Assembly: GCF_010692725.1 (NCBI RefSeq)
Contig: NZ_JAAFZB010000087.1
Span: 45,498-109,497 of the forward strand
Direction of reading: 5' to 3'
From: Flavihumibacter soli
Lineage (GTDB): Bacteria > Bacteroidota > Bacteroidia > Sphingobacteriales > Sphingobacteriaceae
DNA: 64,000 nucleotides
Shown here: positions 56,122-64,000 of the stretch, piece after piece
Position numbering within the stretch: position 1 is the stretch's first letter
Layout of the letters: the number at the start of each line of letters is the position of its first letter
Notes under the pieces: generated by a model
Told to the model about the DNA's origin: nothing
The model's database searches: none
The model's input: only the letters and a program-made list of their open reading frames with translations
Translations under genes and position numbers: made by a program

Positions 56122-56144
56122 TCGTCTGTATATTCAAATCAAAG

Positions 56145-56170
56145 AAAGGAGCTTTAGGGCTCCTTTTTTA
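56145..56170 (+). terminator. clpC terminator
   Basis: AAAGGAGC / GCTCCTTT stem of 8 bp with loop TTTAGG and a run of six T after the GCTCC core. It lies 24 bases after the clpC stop codon. Confidence 0.8.
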
Positions 56171-56210
56171 TTGCCAGAGATTTTATTTCAGGGACATGAT
56201 CAGGTTATTA

Positions 56211-56241
56211 AACAAAAAATGCCGGAACGATGTCCGGCATT
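56211..56241 (-). terminator. fabI terminator
   Basis: AATGCCGGA / TCCGGCATT stem of 9 bp with loop ACGATG (56218-56241). On the minus strand it is followed by ATTTTTTGTT, a U-run. It lies 25 bases after the fabI stop. Confidence 0.8.
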
Positions 56242-56265
56242 CTAATATAAATATAAAGTTCAGAA

Positions 56266-57081
56266 TTATTTATCTTCCAGCTGATCGATCAGTGCCTGGC
56301 TTACGCCGGTAAAGGAGAAACCGCCATCATGGAACAGGTTCTGCATGGTCACCATTTTAGTCAGGTCAGAAAACAGGGTAACGCAATAATCCGCACACTG
56401 ATTTGCATCGGCGTTTCCAAGCGGAGACATTTTATCTGCGTAGTTAACGAAACCAGCAAAGCCTTTAACGCCCGAACCTGCCGTGGTCATAGTCGGGGAC
56501 TGAGAGACAGTGTTGACACGCACCTTGTTTTTCACACCATACTGATAACCGAAGTTCCGGGCTATGCTTTCCAGCAGGGCTTTATTATCAGCCATATCGT
56601 TATAATCAGGGAATACACGCTGAGCCGCGATGTAGCTTAAGGCAACTACGGATCCCCACTCATTCAGGGCATCCTGCTTCATGGCCACCTGTAATACGCG
56701 GTGTAAACTTAAGGCAGAAATATCCAGGCCTTTGTGAGTGAATTCGTAATTATTTTCGGTGTAATGAATTCCTTTGCGGACATTGATGCTCATCCCGATT
56801 GAATGAAGGATAAAATCAATTTTTCCGCCAAAGTGTTCCTGTGCTTTGGTGAAAAGGTTGTTCAGGTCATCCATGCTGGTTACATCGGCAGGAATAACGG
56901 GTGCATTGCACTCTTTTGCAAGTTTATCAATCTCGCCCATGCGCAAGGCGATAGGTGCGTTGGTTAACACTAATTCAGCACCCTCCTCAAAACAGCGTTG
57001 TGCGGTTTTCCAGGCGATTGATTGCTCGTTTAGTGCCCCGAATATAATTCCTCTTTTACCTTTCAGTAAGTTATAAGCCAT
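56266..57081 (-). CDS. fabI: enoyl-[acyl-carrier-protein] reductase (NADH)
   Basis: A reductase of 271 residues for the last step of the fatty-acid elongation cycle. It is an SDR-type fold with the FabI-specific N-terminus (LLKGKRGIIFGALNEQSIAWKTAQ), HSIGMS, and the catalytic segment VALSYIAAQRVFPDYNDMADNKALL, which holds the Tyr-x6-Lys arrangement of FabI. SQSPTMTTAGSGVKGF forms the substrate loop. It converges on clpC, with both genes ended by separate hairpins. The next gene upstream ends 136 bases before it, so it may have its own promoter. Confidence 0.94.
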   Translation of the reverse strand: MAYNLLKGKRGIIFGALNEQSIAWKTAQRCFEEGAELVLTNAPIALRMGEIDKLAKECNAPVIPADVTSMDDLNNLFTKAQEHFGGKIDFILHSIGMSINVRKGIHYTENNYEFTHKGLDISALSLHRVLQVAMKQDALNEWGSVVALSYIAAQRVFPDYNDMADNKALLESIARNFGYQYGVKNKVRVNTVSQSPTMTTAGSGVKGFAGFVNYADKMSPLGNADANQCADYCVTLFSDLTKMVTMQNLFHDGGFSFTGVSQALIDQLEDK

Positions 57082-57217
57082 AGTAATAAATTTAAGTGGG
57101 CTAAATTAAGTAATCTAATTGATTAGCTTCAAAAAAATTAAGGACCGTCTGAGAATGGTCGGGAAGGATTTTGATCTGCGTTTGAAAGTAATTTAGTAAA
57201 TGTTTGTCAGGGTTTAA

Positions 57218-57976
57218 TTACAGATCCTCCAGCTTAAACAGGACTTTCACCGACATTGTGGGTGCCCATGGGTAGCCACTACTGACGCCTGTTTTCCATT
57301 TCGTTGCTTTCATGGCTTCTATCACCGCTTCTTCACAACCGTAGCCCAATCCTTGTATGGTTTTAAAGTCGGTTGGTTTTCCTAAACTATCAATAATGAA
57401 CTCCATTTTCACCATACCTTCGATATTGGCCATCCGCGCTTTTTCGGGATAGATGAGCTTCGTCTGTAAGTCTTTTTCAAACCTGGAATAGCCGCCATAG
57501 GGTTGTGGTCCGTAAGGTTCGTTGGGAAAGGTTCCTCCAGATACCTCCAATTTTATTATGGAATTCTTTGGTTGTTTGGGCACTTTCCTTTTTGCAGTAA
57601 CAGTTGTTCCTTCCAACCCCCTGTTTCTAAGTTCCGGAAGGACTACATTTAAGATACGACTGCCTTCATGGTAGATGTTTGCCTGGCGGTTACCGCTGCT
57701 GAAAAATATGGTGTCATTTGGTTGGACGTTTTTTAGAAGGAAATTCCCGTCCGCTTTCGTTAATGTCCTGACTAAGCCCTTATAGTACCCGCTTGATACT
57801 TCTATACCTCTTAAAGGCTTACCCTGCTCATCCACTACCTTGCCATGTACGTGTATGGTGTCCTTAAATACAACTTCTATCGAGTCGATTGCTGGAATCG
57901 CCTTACTGAATCCTGAAAACGAAAGAGTCAATAGGACAATGATCAGGTAATGGCTAAGTAAACGAGGTCTCATCAT
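57218..57976 (-). CDS. TonB C-terminal-domain protein with CarboxypepD-like domain
   Basis: An exported protein of 252 residues. A signal/anchor segment (LSHYLIIVLLTLSFSGFSKA) is followed by a carboxypeptidase-regulatory-like beta-sandwich (about 40-105; VHGKVVDEQGKPLRGIEVSS, TKADGNFLLKNVQPNDTIFF) and a TonB C-terminal domain (about 170-250; YPEKARMANIEGMVKMEFII, GKPTDFKTIQGLGYGCEEAV). Such proteins are frequent in Bacteroidota as extra energy transducers or signalling modules. Three ATG codons are possible (58000, 57976, 57973); 57976 leaves a normal signal segment. It follows recN closely (36 bases from this start). Confidence 0.75.
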   Translation of the reverse strand: MMRPRLLSHYLIIVLLTLSFSGFSKAIPAIDSIEVVFKDTIHVHGKVVDEQGKPLRGIEVSSGYYKGLVRTLTKADGNFLLKNVQPNDTIFFSSGNRQANIYHEGSRILNVVLPELRNRGLEGTTVTAKRKVPKQPKNSIIKLEVSGGTFPNEPYGPQPYGGYSRFEKDLQTKLIYPEKARMANIEGMVKMEFIIDSLGKPTDFKTIQGLGYGCEEAVIEAMKATKWKTGVSSGYPWAPTMSVKVLFKLEDL

Positions 57977-58012
57977 ATCGGTTATGATGACATTAACCAA
58001 TTAATTCCATAA

Positions 58013-59674
58013 TTATAAGCCCATAAGTTCCCGTGCATTCTGCATTGCCGACTCGCCGGGGCTTTCGCCGCTAAGCATTTTGGCAATCTCGAGAGTACGC
58101 TCACTATCATCGAGAACTTTGATATTGCTCAGAGTGCGATCAGGCTGCTCATCCTTATACACCCGGTAATGTGCCTTTCCTTTGCTGGCAATTTGCGGGA
58201 GATGTGTAATGGCAATCACCTGAATATTTTTTGCCAAGTCTTCCATGACGTTGCCTACTTTCAGAGCTACCTCCCCGGATATACCCGTATCTATCTCATC
58301 GAAAATAATGGTAGGTAAAGAAGTGTGCTTTGCGATAAGAGATTTGATGCTTAGCATCAACCTGGAGAGTTCGCCCCCGGAAGCTACCTTATTTATCGGG
58401 AGGGGTTGCTGTCCTTTATTCGCACTAAAAAGGAATTGCACCTGGTCACGGCCGGAATTTCTGAGTTGTTCTCCCGGCAATTCTTCGCGGCTGATCTTTA
58501 GGACTGCCTGTGGCATTCCCACTTCATGCAATACATTTTGTACCTGCGCTTCCAGTCCGGGAATTACGTTTTCCCGGTTTTTACTCAGCTCGGCAGCTAG
58601 AACCGCAAGCTCCGCCTTAAGAGATTCGGTTTCAGACTGAAGCCTTGTTATATCTTCATCTGCAAAAAGAATGGAGTTCAGCTTCCCTGACAAACTTTCC
58701 TGAAGTTCCATAAGTTCAGTTACTGTCGCTACGCGGTGTTTTTTTTGAAGGCTGTAAAGAATATTCAGACGGTCCGTGATTTCTGCGGTCCGTTCTTCAT
58801 TAATGCCGGTTTCCTGTTCGAGCCGTTCCGTTTCACTGGCAATGTCTTTTATTTCAATCAGGCTGCTCTTCAGCCTTTCAGCATATTCTGAAATTTCGGG
58901 ATTGTATTTTTCGGCGGCCTGCAGGCAGTTCAACGACTCCTTCAGTTGAGAAAGTGCTGATTGTTCACCGTCATTCAGAAGGAAGGTGACCTGTGCCAGG
59001 CTTCGCTTTATTTCTTCGGCATGGGTCAGCACATCGAGTTCCTGCTCCATCTGTTCCTGCTCGCCCTCCGACAGACGGGCGGTTTCAAGTTCGTCAAACT
59101 GGAACTGGAAGTAATTTTGATCAGCTTTGAGCTTGTGGCTTTCGGCAATCAGCTCATTGAGCCTGGCGATCGCCTTTTGATGTGCTTTATATGTCTCCTT
59201 ATAGTTACCAAGCAATGGTTGATGACCCGCAACGATATCAATGACGTTCAACTGGAAGGACTCATCATTGATTTCGATCGTGGCATGCTGCGAATGGATA
59301 TCTATTAACTTTTCACCGAGCTGCCTGAGCGTGGTAAGGTTAACCGGCGTATCATTGACGAATGCCCGGGATTTCCCATCGGATGATATTTCACGGCGCA
59401 GAACAGTCTCCTTGTCATAATCAAGGTCATTCTCGGTGAAGAAGTCGCTCAGATGGAATTCTCCTACCTGGAAGATCCCTTCGATCACACATTTTTTTTG
59501 CTGATTATAGAAGTACTTGCTCTCTGCCCGTTGCCCCAGGAGTAAAGAAAGTGCCCCCAATATGATTGACTTTCCCGCGCCGGTTTCGCCGGTCAGGATG
59601 TTCAGATCTTTAGAGAACGATATATCAAGGTTATCTATGAGGGCGTAGTTGCGTATGGCCAGTCTGTTGAGCAT
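58013..59674 (-). CDS. recN: DNA repair protein RecN
   Basis: An SMC-like ATPase of 553 residues in recombinational repair of double-strand breaks. The N-terminal part reads MLNRLAIRNYALIDNLDISF with Walker A GETGAGKSII. Coiled-coil arms occupy the middle (about 160-350), and the C-terminal part carries the ABC signature VASGGELSRLMLSIKSL and Walker B TIIFDEIDTGISGEVA. Length and motifs are complete. It follows porD by 60 bases and precedes the TonB-domain gene in the same direction. Confidence 0.95.
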   Translation of the reverse strand: MLNRLAIRNYALIDNLDISFSKDLNILTGETGAGKSIILGALSLLLGQRAESKYFYNQQKKCVIEGIFQVGEFHLSDFFTENDLDYDKETVLRREISSDGKSRAFVNDTPVNLTTLRQLGEKLIDIHSQHATIEINDESFQLNVIDIVAGHQPLLGNYKETYKAHQKAIARLNELIAESHKLKADQNYFQFQFDELETARLSEGEQEQMEQELDVLTHAEEIKRSLAQVTFLLNDGEQSALSQLKESLNCLQAAEKYNPEISEYAERLKSSLIEIKDIASETERLEQETGINEERTAEITDRLNILYSLQKKHRVATVTELMELQESLSGKLNSILFADEDITRLQSETESLKAELAVLAAELSKNRENVIPGLEAQVQNVLHEVGMPQAVLKISREELPGEQLRNSGRDQVQFLFSANKGQQPLPINKVASGGELSRLMLSIKSLIAKHTSLPTIIFDEIDTGISGEVALKVGNVMEDLAKNIQVIAITHLPQIASKGKAHYRVYKDEQPDRTLSNIKVLDDSERTLEIAKMLSGESPGESAMQNARELMGL

Positions 59675-59734
59675 GTAATCAAAATTGGTTCGGGCAAAAA
59701 TACAGATTTGCCCTTCAGGAATAAGAGCGAATGC

Positions 59735-60634
59735 TTATTTGACTTTTTTTAAATACTCGTATTTGGGGATATTTGCAGGATCGATCTCCGCTAAGAGATT
59801 ATAGGCCCTGATCCGCTCTTGCGGGGAAGAAGAGCTCAGAATCTGTACCAGCTCATCAGCCTTTGCTGTGAAGAATAGCTGCGGCAGCATGGCGCCCTGT
59901 TTTTGCTTGTCGATCTTCTGGAGTTTCGGCAGAATATTCAAGATAGCTTTTTCACCCTTTTGCTTATTGGTTGACATCACATCTAATCCTTCCCGATGGT
60001 ACTCATAAAGACTTTCCCTGATGGGAGCATAGATTTTGTTAACCAGGTTTTCGGAAAGCCAGAAACGGTTACGCAGACCTTCGAAAGCTTTCCAGCCGCC
60101 GTTTGGTGCAATCTGAGCATTGTTAACAACCAGCTGGGCTTTGTTGTAGTAGGGAGTACCACCGTTCTTCGAGAAGGTGTCGTAATCGAGTCCTGTAATG
60201 ATGTAAGCGTAAAAGGCAAGGAGCGAAGTAAGGTTGGTCGTGAAGTTCTGATCCGTGTAGTCCATTGGCTGGCCTTCTGAATAGGTAAAATCAAAATCCT
60301 GATCATTTATGTTCAGTACCGTTGTATTGTAGTTTGTGCCATAAACCGGGCGGCTGGACTGGATCTGCGCTTCCGCTTTAAAAGCTCCGGAGCCATCCCA
60401 GCTGTTAATTGTTAATACAAAATTACAGTCGACTCTTTCCGGCGCCTGTAGAGGGTCTGCTGACCAGCGCCGGTTATTTAGAAAGTCCCGGATGTTCGTT
60501 TCCAGGACAGTAAAGACCCTTTCATTGGGATTCTGTAATTGCGGCGAAAGGATCTGTACTCTGGCGTTTAAATCCTGGGCATTTAAATCCCGGAAAAGTA
60601 TTAAGACGGTTAACAACAGAAGTAATTTCTTCAT
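59735..60634 (-). CDS. porD: DUF4835 (PorD-like) type IX secretion-associated protein
   Basis: An exported protein of 299 residues with a signal peptide (MKKLLLLLTVLILFRDLNAQ). It matches the DUF4835 family, to which PorD of the type IX secretion system belongs: ARVQILSPQLQNPNERVF, TLETNIRDFLNNRRW-like N-terminal segment, FTYSEGQPMDYTDQNFTTNL, LLAFYAYIITGLDYDTFS and a C-terminal LSSSSPQERIRAYNLL. It lies in the usual Bacteroidota order between coaBC and recN. The ATG at 60634 overlaps the coaBC stop by one base (TAATG), so translation is coupled. The exact role of PorD remains poorly defined. Confidence 0.88.
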   Translation of the reverse strand: MKKLLLLLTVLILFRDLNAQDLNARVQILSPQLQNPNERVFTVLETNIRDFLNNRRWSADPLQAPERVDCNFVLTINSWDGSGAFKAEAQIQSSRPVYGTNYNTTVLNINDQDFDFTYSEGQPMDYTDQNFTTNLTSLLAFYAYIITGLDYDTFSKNGGTPYYNKAQLVVNNAQIAPNGGWKAFEGLRNRFWLSENLVNKIYAPIRESLYEYHREGLDVMSTNKQKGEKAILNILPKLQKIDKQKQGAMLPQLFFTAKADELVQILSSSSPQERIRAYNLLAEIDPANIPKYEYLKKVK

Positions 60635-61830
60635 TAAACTAAATCTACAATTTTTCGGCAAATGTCTGCAGCTACTTCCGTTTTGGACTTTAATTCGAAG
60701 TGTTCTTTGTTGAGCTGGCGATCGATGATAGTAATTTTATTCGTATCGCCTTTAAATCCGGCCCCCTTATCGTTCATAGAATTGAGGACTATGAAATCGA
60801 GGTTTTTAGACCTTAACTTTTGGACAGCGTATTCTTCTTCATTATTGGTTTCAAGTGCAAAACCGATCAGCAATTGGCCATTCTTTTTTTCCTTACCAAT
60901 TGTAGCAAGGATGTCAGTTGTTTTGGTCAGCTGCAGATTGAGTTCCGGGCTGGCTTTTTTGATCTTAATCCCGGCCGGATTCTCAACCTTGTAATCGGCA
61001 ATTGCCGCGCTCATCACGGTTATATCACTGCCTGAAAAGTTCTGTTGTACGGCAGTCAGCATGTCGTCCGCCGAAGTTACATCGATGCGTTGTATTGAGT
61101 TATCGGATAGTTTGACTGATACAGGGCCGGTGATCAGAGTGACTGCGGCACCCAGCCTCGCCAGCTCTTCCGCGATCGCAAAACCCATTTTACCGGACGA
61201 ATGGTTACCGATAAATCTTACGGGATCAATGGATTCGTAGGTTGGCCCCGCTGTGACCAATGCTTTTTTTCCGCGTAAAGGCTGTCCTTCTCCTAACCAG
61301 GTTTTGAGGAAGTCAACAATAGTCTCGGGTTCAGCCATCCGGCCTTCACCTATCAGACCGCTGGCAAGTTCTCCGAAAGCCGGGCTTAATATGATATTTC
61401 CATACTCATTCAGCTTGCTGACATTCGATTGGGTAGCGGGATGTTTCCACATATCCAGATCCATAGCAGGCGCATAAAAAACGGGGCACCGGGCGGAAAG
61501 GTAAATCGCGGTGAGGAGGTTGTCGCAAATTCCGGCAGCTAGTTTTGCCAGTGTGTTGGCGCTCGCGGGCGCAATGATCATCAGGTCTGCCCAAAGGCCT
61601 GATTCAACATGGTTATTCCATTCGCCTGTGTCAGGCTTAAAATATTCAATTTGGACGGGATTCTTTGAAAGGGTTGCCAGAGTTAAAGGAGTGATGAAAC
61701 TGGCAGCGTCTTTGGTCATGACGACTTTAACATTAGCCCCTGCTTTAACGAGCAAGCGGGTTAATGAAGCGGATTTATAGGCAGCGATACTTCCGCAAAC
61801 GCCAAGCAGAATGTTTTTATTTTTAAGCAT
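60634..61830 (-). CDS. coaBC: bifunctional phosphopantothenoylcysteine decarboxylase/phosphopantothenate-cysteine ligase
   Basis: A two-domain enzyme of 398 residues for coenzyme A synthesis. The N-terminal CoaC flavoprotein domain (about 1-180) has GVCGSIAAYKS, PASANTLAKLAAGICDN and the active-site PAMDLDMW. The C-terminal CoaB domain (about 185-395) has TAGPTYESIDPVRFIGNHSSGKMG and GFALETNNEEEYA. A GTG at 61851 is in frame, but the ATG at 61830 is the normal start. That ATG lies within one arm of a 12-bp inverted repeat, which might influence translation. Confidence 0.95.
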   Translation of the reverse strand: MLKNKNILLGVCGSIAAYKSASLTRLLVKAGANVKVVMTKDAASFITPLTLATLSKNPVQIEYFKPDTGEWNNHVESGLWADLMIIAPASANTLAKLAAGICDNLLTAIYLSARCPVFYAPAMDLDMWKHPATQSNVSKLNEYGNIILSPAFGELASGLIGEGRMAEPETIVDFLKTWLGEGQPLRGKKALVTAGPTYESIDPVRFIGNHSSGKMGFAIAEELARLGAAVTLITGPVSVKLSDNSIQRIDVTSADDMLTAVQQNFSGSDITVMSAAIADYKVENPAGIKIKKASPELNLQLTKTTDILATIGKEKKNGQLLIGFALETNNEEEYAVQKLRSKNLDFIVLNSMNDKGAGFKGDTNKITIIDRQLNKEHFELKSKTEVAADICRKIVDLV

Positions 61831-61876
61831 AGGGCAGGGAGCATAGCGCACAGCATAAACTCATTGCCCTATGCTT
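61825..61876 (-). promoter_or_regulatory. 12-bp inverted repeat covering the coaBC start codon
   Basis: AAGCATAGGGCA (61825-61836) and TGCCCTATGCTT (61865-61876) are perfect complements around 28 bases. In the mRNA the ATG of coaBC (61830-61828) would be paired in the 3' arm. The spacer also carries related CTATGCT words. Confidence 0.55.
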
Positions 61877-61882
61877 TAAATA

Positions 61883-62209
61883 TTAAATTTGCTCTTTAGA
61901 CGGATTGCGATAGTAGACCTTATCGTTGAGGAATTCATCCACAGCGATCAGGGTTGGTTTCGGCATACGCTCGTAATGCTTTGAAATTTCGATCTGCTCG
62001 CGATTTTCAAACACTTCTTCCAGGTTATCGTTAGAAGACGCGAATTCTGCAAGTTTCCCGTGAAGTTCTTCTTTCACATTATTTGCAATCTGGTTAGCAC
62101 GTTTTGACATGATAACGATTGATTCATAAATGTTATCAGTCTTAATATCTAACTGGCGAACATCACGTGTGATGGTGCTGGTTGGTACTGTATTTTTAGG
62201 ATTGCTCAT
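61883..62209 (-). CDS. rpoZ: RNA polymerase omega subunit (Rpb6-like)
   Basis: A protein of 108 residues of the Bacteroidota-type omega/Rpb6 family: NIYESIVIMSKRANQIANNV is the conserved core that wraps the beta-prime subunit, followed by a more variable tail (KPTLIAVDEFLNDKVYY). It helps RNA polymerase assembly. Its start overlaps the bamD stop by 14 bases, so the two are translationally coupled, and coaBC follows in the usual gene order of the phylum. Confidence 0.92.
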   Translation of the reverse strand: MSNPKNTVPTSTITRDVRQLDIKTDNIYESIVIMSKRANQIANNVKEELHGKLAEFASSNDNLEEVFENREQIEISKHYERMPKPTLIAVDEFLNDKVYYRNPSKEQI

Positions 62210-63107
62210 TTGTACTATTTGTTAATTCTTCCTGTTTATCTTCGTTTTTCTCTTGTTTAGGCTGTTGAGTTGCCAGCAGTTTTTTTACTTCTACAATGCC
62301 TCTGTCAGCATCCTTTTTGATTCCCTGAGCTTGTTTCAGGTATTTACTCGATGGATACTTTTCTGCAAATTCCGTGAACATCGATATCGCTTCATTAAAG
62401 CGCTCTTCCTGTCTATACTCTATACTGTTTTTAGCATAGAAATACTGGGCTTTAATTACCAGGAACTCAATCTCTTCGGAATACTTGGTGTCCGGATAAT
62501 CACGTAAAACGTTCCTAAAAGCGATAACAGCTGACTTATAATTTTGAAAGTCGTACTCGCCGGTTTGTAAAAATAGATTAGCGTTCTCAAATGCCTTTGT
62601 CTCCAGCTTGCCTCTCAGGTTGTCGATTAATTTACTTGCCTCTGCTACCCGTTCACTTTTGGGATAGAGATTGATGAAGAGTTGCAAAGCTTCTATTGCT
62701 TTCAAAGAGTTCTCCTGGTCAAGGGAGTATACCGGTGATTCCAGATAATAACAATAGGCGGCCATAAACCTGCATTCCTCTGCTTTCGGACTATTAGGGT
62801 AGGTGTCCGCGAAAGTTTTGAAGTGGTATCTTGAAGTAGTGTAGTCCTTCAGCTTATAGTTAGTATAAGCAAAATAATAATAAAGGTCCTCAGCTTCGGA
62901 ACGTCCTCTGTATTTCTGAATCAGGTCATCAAATAATATTAAAGCCTTGTTGTAGCTTTTGTCATTATATAATTTCAGAGCCTCCTGGTATTTTTTAGCA
63001 GTATCATTGCTCAGCCTTAGCTTCTCAAATTTGCTTTTACAGCTGATTACGGATAGAGTTAGTATTAGTGAAATGCTTAGAGCTAGTAAGCGTTTGTTTT
63101 TGAACAT
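62196..63107 (-). CDS. bamD: outer membrane protein assembly factor BamD, lipoprotein
   Basis: A lipoprotein of 303 residues; lipobox LSVISC with Cys23. It is made of TPR-like repeats (KYQEALKLYNDKSYNKALILFDD-type helices, YFAYTNYKLKDYTTSRYHF, RVAEASKLIDNLRGKLE), as in BamD of the outer-membrane beta-barrel insertion complex. The tail is Gln/Glu/Lys-rich. It is the first gene of the bamD-rpoZ-coaBC-porD-recN run, and a consensus promoter lies only four bases before its ATG. Confidence 0.92.
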   Translation of the reverse strand: MFKNKRLLALSISLILTLSVISCKSKFEKLRLSNDTAKKYQEALKLYNDKSYNKALILFDDLIQKYRGRSEAEDLYYYFAYTNYKLKDYTTSRYHFKTFADTYPNSPKAEECRFMAAYCYYLESPVYSLDQENSLKAIEALQLFINLYPKSERVAEASKLIDNLRGKLETKAFENANLFLQTGEYDFQNYKSAVIAFRNVLRDYPDTKYSEEIEFLVIKAQYFYAKNSIEYRQEERFNEAISMFTEFAEKYPSSKYLKQAQGIKKDADRGIVEVKKLLATQQPKQEKNEDKQEELTNSTNEQS

Positions 63108-63111
63108 CCTG

Positions 63112-63141
63112 CAAAGGTAAGTTTATTTGATAAAAAGTCAA
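63112..63141 (-). promoter_or_regulatory. bamD operon promoter, nearly leaderless
   Basis: On the minus strand: TTG at 63141-63139, 19-base spacer, TACCTTTG at 63119-63112, a perfect Bacteroidota promoter. Only CAGG separates the -7 box from the bamD ATG (63107), so transcription should start at or next to the start codon. Confidence 0.72.
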
Positions 63142-63633
63142 TTATATTTAAGCTATATAAAAGTCTGATTCTATTAGCCTTATTATATATATATATCTAA
63201 AGGGCTCCTGACCCTGAAATGCAAAATATTAGTCCATCCTTGTAATTGTATTTGAATATGGTTATATGATCGCTGTGACCCTTACGTATTGCTTTTGCAG
63301 CTCTCAGGGGCTGTCTAAAGTAAATATCTGGGTTTAACCTATACTACTATATATATAGTACACTATAATATAATGCCGGACCGGAGATAAGACACATTAT
63401 ATATATGTTATAAGTCATACCATTCTGATACCTCATACTTCATATATGTATTTTTAGTTACGCCAGGTTCCCTTGCTATTAGATCTTCGGCATAAAGTAC
63501 CGGCTAAAGTAGCAGAATCTGCTATAAGAGGCGATGGTTTAACAAATTTTAACGTTCGTGTTTAGGTCTCTTTAGTTTTTCCTGCTGTTTTTCAGGGTGT
63601 TAGGTTTGGGTTGTGTTTTTTTTAAAACAATTG
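63142..63633. other. 492-base AT-rich region between bamD and the tandem promoters
   Basis: No gene is apparent. It contains a TA-dinucleotide tract near 63184-63197, a 16-bp perfect palindrome at 63345-63360 and further TATATA stretches to about 63450. The rest shows no clear signal. Confidence 0.6.
63345..63360. repeat. perfect 16-bp palindrome TACTATATATATAGTA
   Basis: Fully self-complementary AT-rich word in a region of several TATATA tracts, about 300 bases before the tandem promoters. It may be an easily melted or UP-like element, or chance in AT-rich DNA. Confidence 0.4.
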
Positions 63634-63664
63634 TTGCGGGGTATGGGAAAAGTTTCTACTTTTG
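63634..63664 (+). promoter_or_regulatory. rrn-type promoter P1
   Basis: TTG at 63634-63636, 20-base spacer, TACTTTTG at 63657-63664. It is followed by the leader hairpin CCCGC/GCGGG (63668-63672 and 63685-63689) and the boxA-like TGTTCTTAGA (63692-63701), as seen before Bacteroidota rRNA genes. Confidence 0.7.
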
Positions 63665-63803
63665 CAACCCGCTAAGGAAGCAAGGCGGGAATGTTCTTAG
63701 AGAGATTAGCAAGGTTTAAAGGTTGAATTAGGGAAGGCGTAAGGCCGGAACTGGCAGACTGGATAAGCAGGGAAACGGAGCCGAAAATTATTTCAAATTA
63801 ATT

Positions 63804-63833
63804 TTGGCAGAAACAAAAAAGCTGTTACCTTTG
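63804..63833 (+). promoter_or_regulatory. rrn-type promoter P2
   Basis: TTG at 63804-63806, 19-base spacer, TACCTTTG at 63826-63833. It is followed by TCCGC/GCGGA (63837-63841 and 63854-63858) and a GTTCTCAGA boxA-like word (63860-63868), in the same order and spacing as after P1. Confidence 0.72.
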
Positions 63834-63959
63834 CACTCCGCAATCGAAGGAAAGCGGACGTTCTCAGAAAGGTTGGTCGAGGGTTAAAAAAAGCGGCAGG
63901 CGAATAAGCCAGCAGCGATTTGGAAAAACGGAAAGCTCGAAATTATTTTCAAAAATAAT

Positions 63960-63989
63960 TTGCAGATAACAAGAATCTTTCTACCTTTG
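63960..63989 (+). promoter_or_regulatory. rrn-type promoter P3
   Basis: TTG at 63960-63962, 19-base spacer, TACCTTTG at 63982-63989. The window ends 11 bases later. The sequence upstream of TTG (AAAATTATTTCAAA-type AT tract) is shared with P2, showing that the promoter units are duplicated. Confidence 0.7.
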
Positions 63990-64000
63990 CAATCCCAATC

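Overview
The window looks like chromosomal DNA of a Bacteroidota, most probably a Sphingobacteriaceae (Pedobacter-like) member. The evidence is two complete SusC/SusD pairs, three other TonB-dependent receptors, promoters of the Bacteroidota type (TTG, about 19 bases, TAnnTTTG), few Shine-Dalgarno sequences, and a bamD-rpoZ-coaBC-porD-recN housekeeping cluster. No transposase, integrase, CRISPR array or complete RNA gene is visible.

Layout. 1-5 kb: a TonB receptor cut by the window edge with a small Cys-rich protein gene upstream, a lipoprotein of the histidine phosphatase family, and a FecA-like TonB receptor. 5-10.7 kb: a possible sulfur/oxyanion module, consisting of a ChrB-domain/AraC fusion regulator, a divergent TonB receptor, a TauE/SafE permease and an Rrf2 regulator. 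Then a CNNM/CorC-type membrane protein.

12.2-32.4 kb: a polysaccharide utilisation locus (PUL) headed by a LacI regulator. A promoter with twin palindromic operators 31 bp apart lies before susC. After SusCD come a GH123-like hydrolase, a DUF5107 protein, a GMC oxidoreductase, an N-acetylhexosamine-kinase-like protein, a CBM9-like protein with an internal duplication, a sugar MFS transporter, a GH3 glycosidase, a Gfo/Idh/MocA dehydrogenase, an AgaI-like deaminase/isomerase and a PfkB kinase. The combination suggests use of a glycan containing galactosamine or N-acetylgalactosamine (GalNAc) by a route that does not match the textbook pathways.

33.0-48.7 kb: a sialic-acid PUL with a GntR/FCD regulator, SusCD, a DapA-family aldolase, GH33 sialidase, NanA lyase, NanM-type epimerase, MFS permease, sialate O-acetylesterase and GH2 beta-galactosidase. 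Together they would strip acetyl groups, sialic acid and galactose from host-type glycans, import sialic acid and cleave it to ManNAc and pyruvate. A strong terminator closes it.

49-51.7 kb: an AT-rich patch with an orphan lipoprotein, a double DUF1016 N-domain protein without nuclease, and a tRNA 3'-half-like remnant next to ettA. 51.7-63.1 kb: housekeeping genes ettA, clpC, fabI, a TonB-domain protein, recN, porD, coaBC, rpoZ and bamD. 63.6-64 kb: three tandem promoter units with rrn-leader-like sequences pointing out of the window, most likely the front of an rRNA operon.
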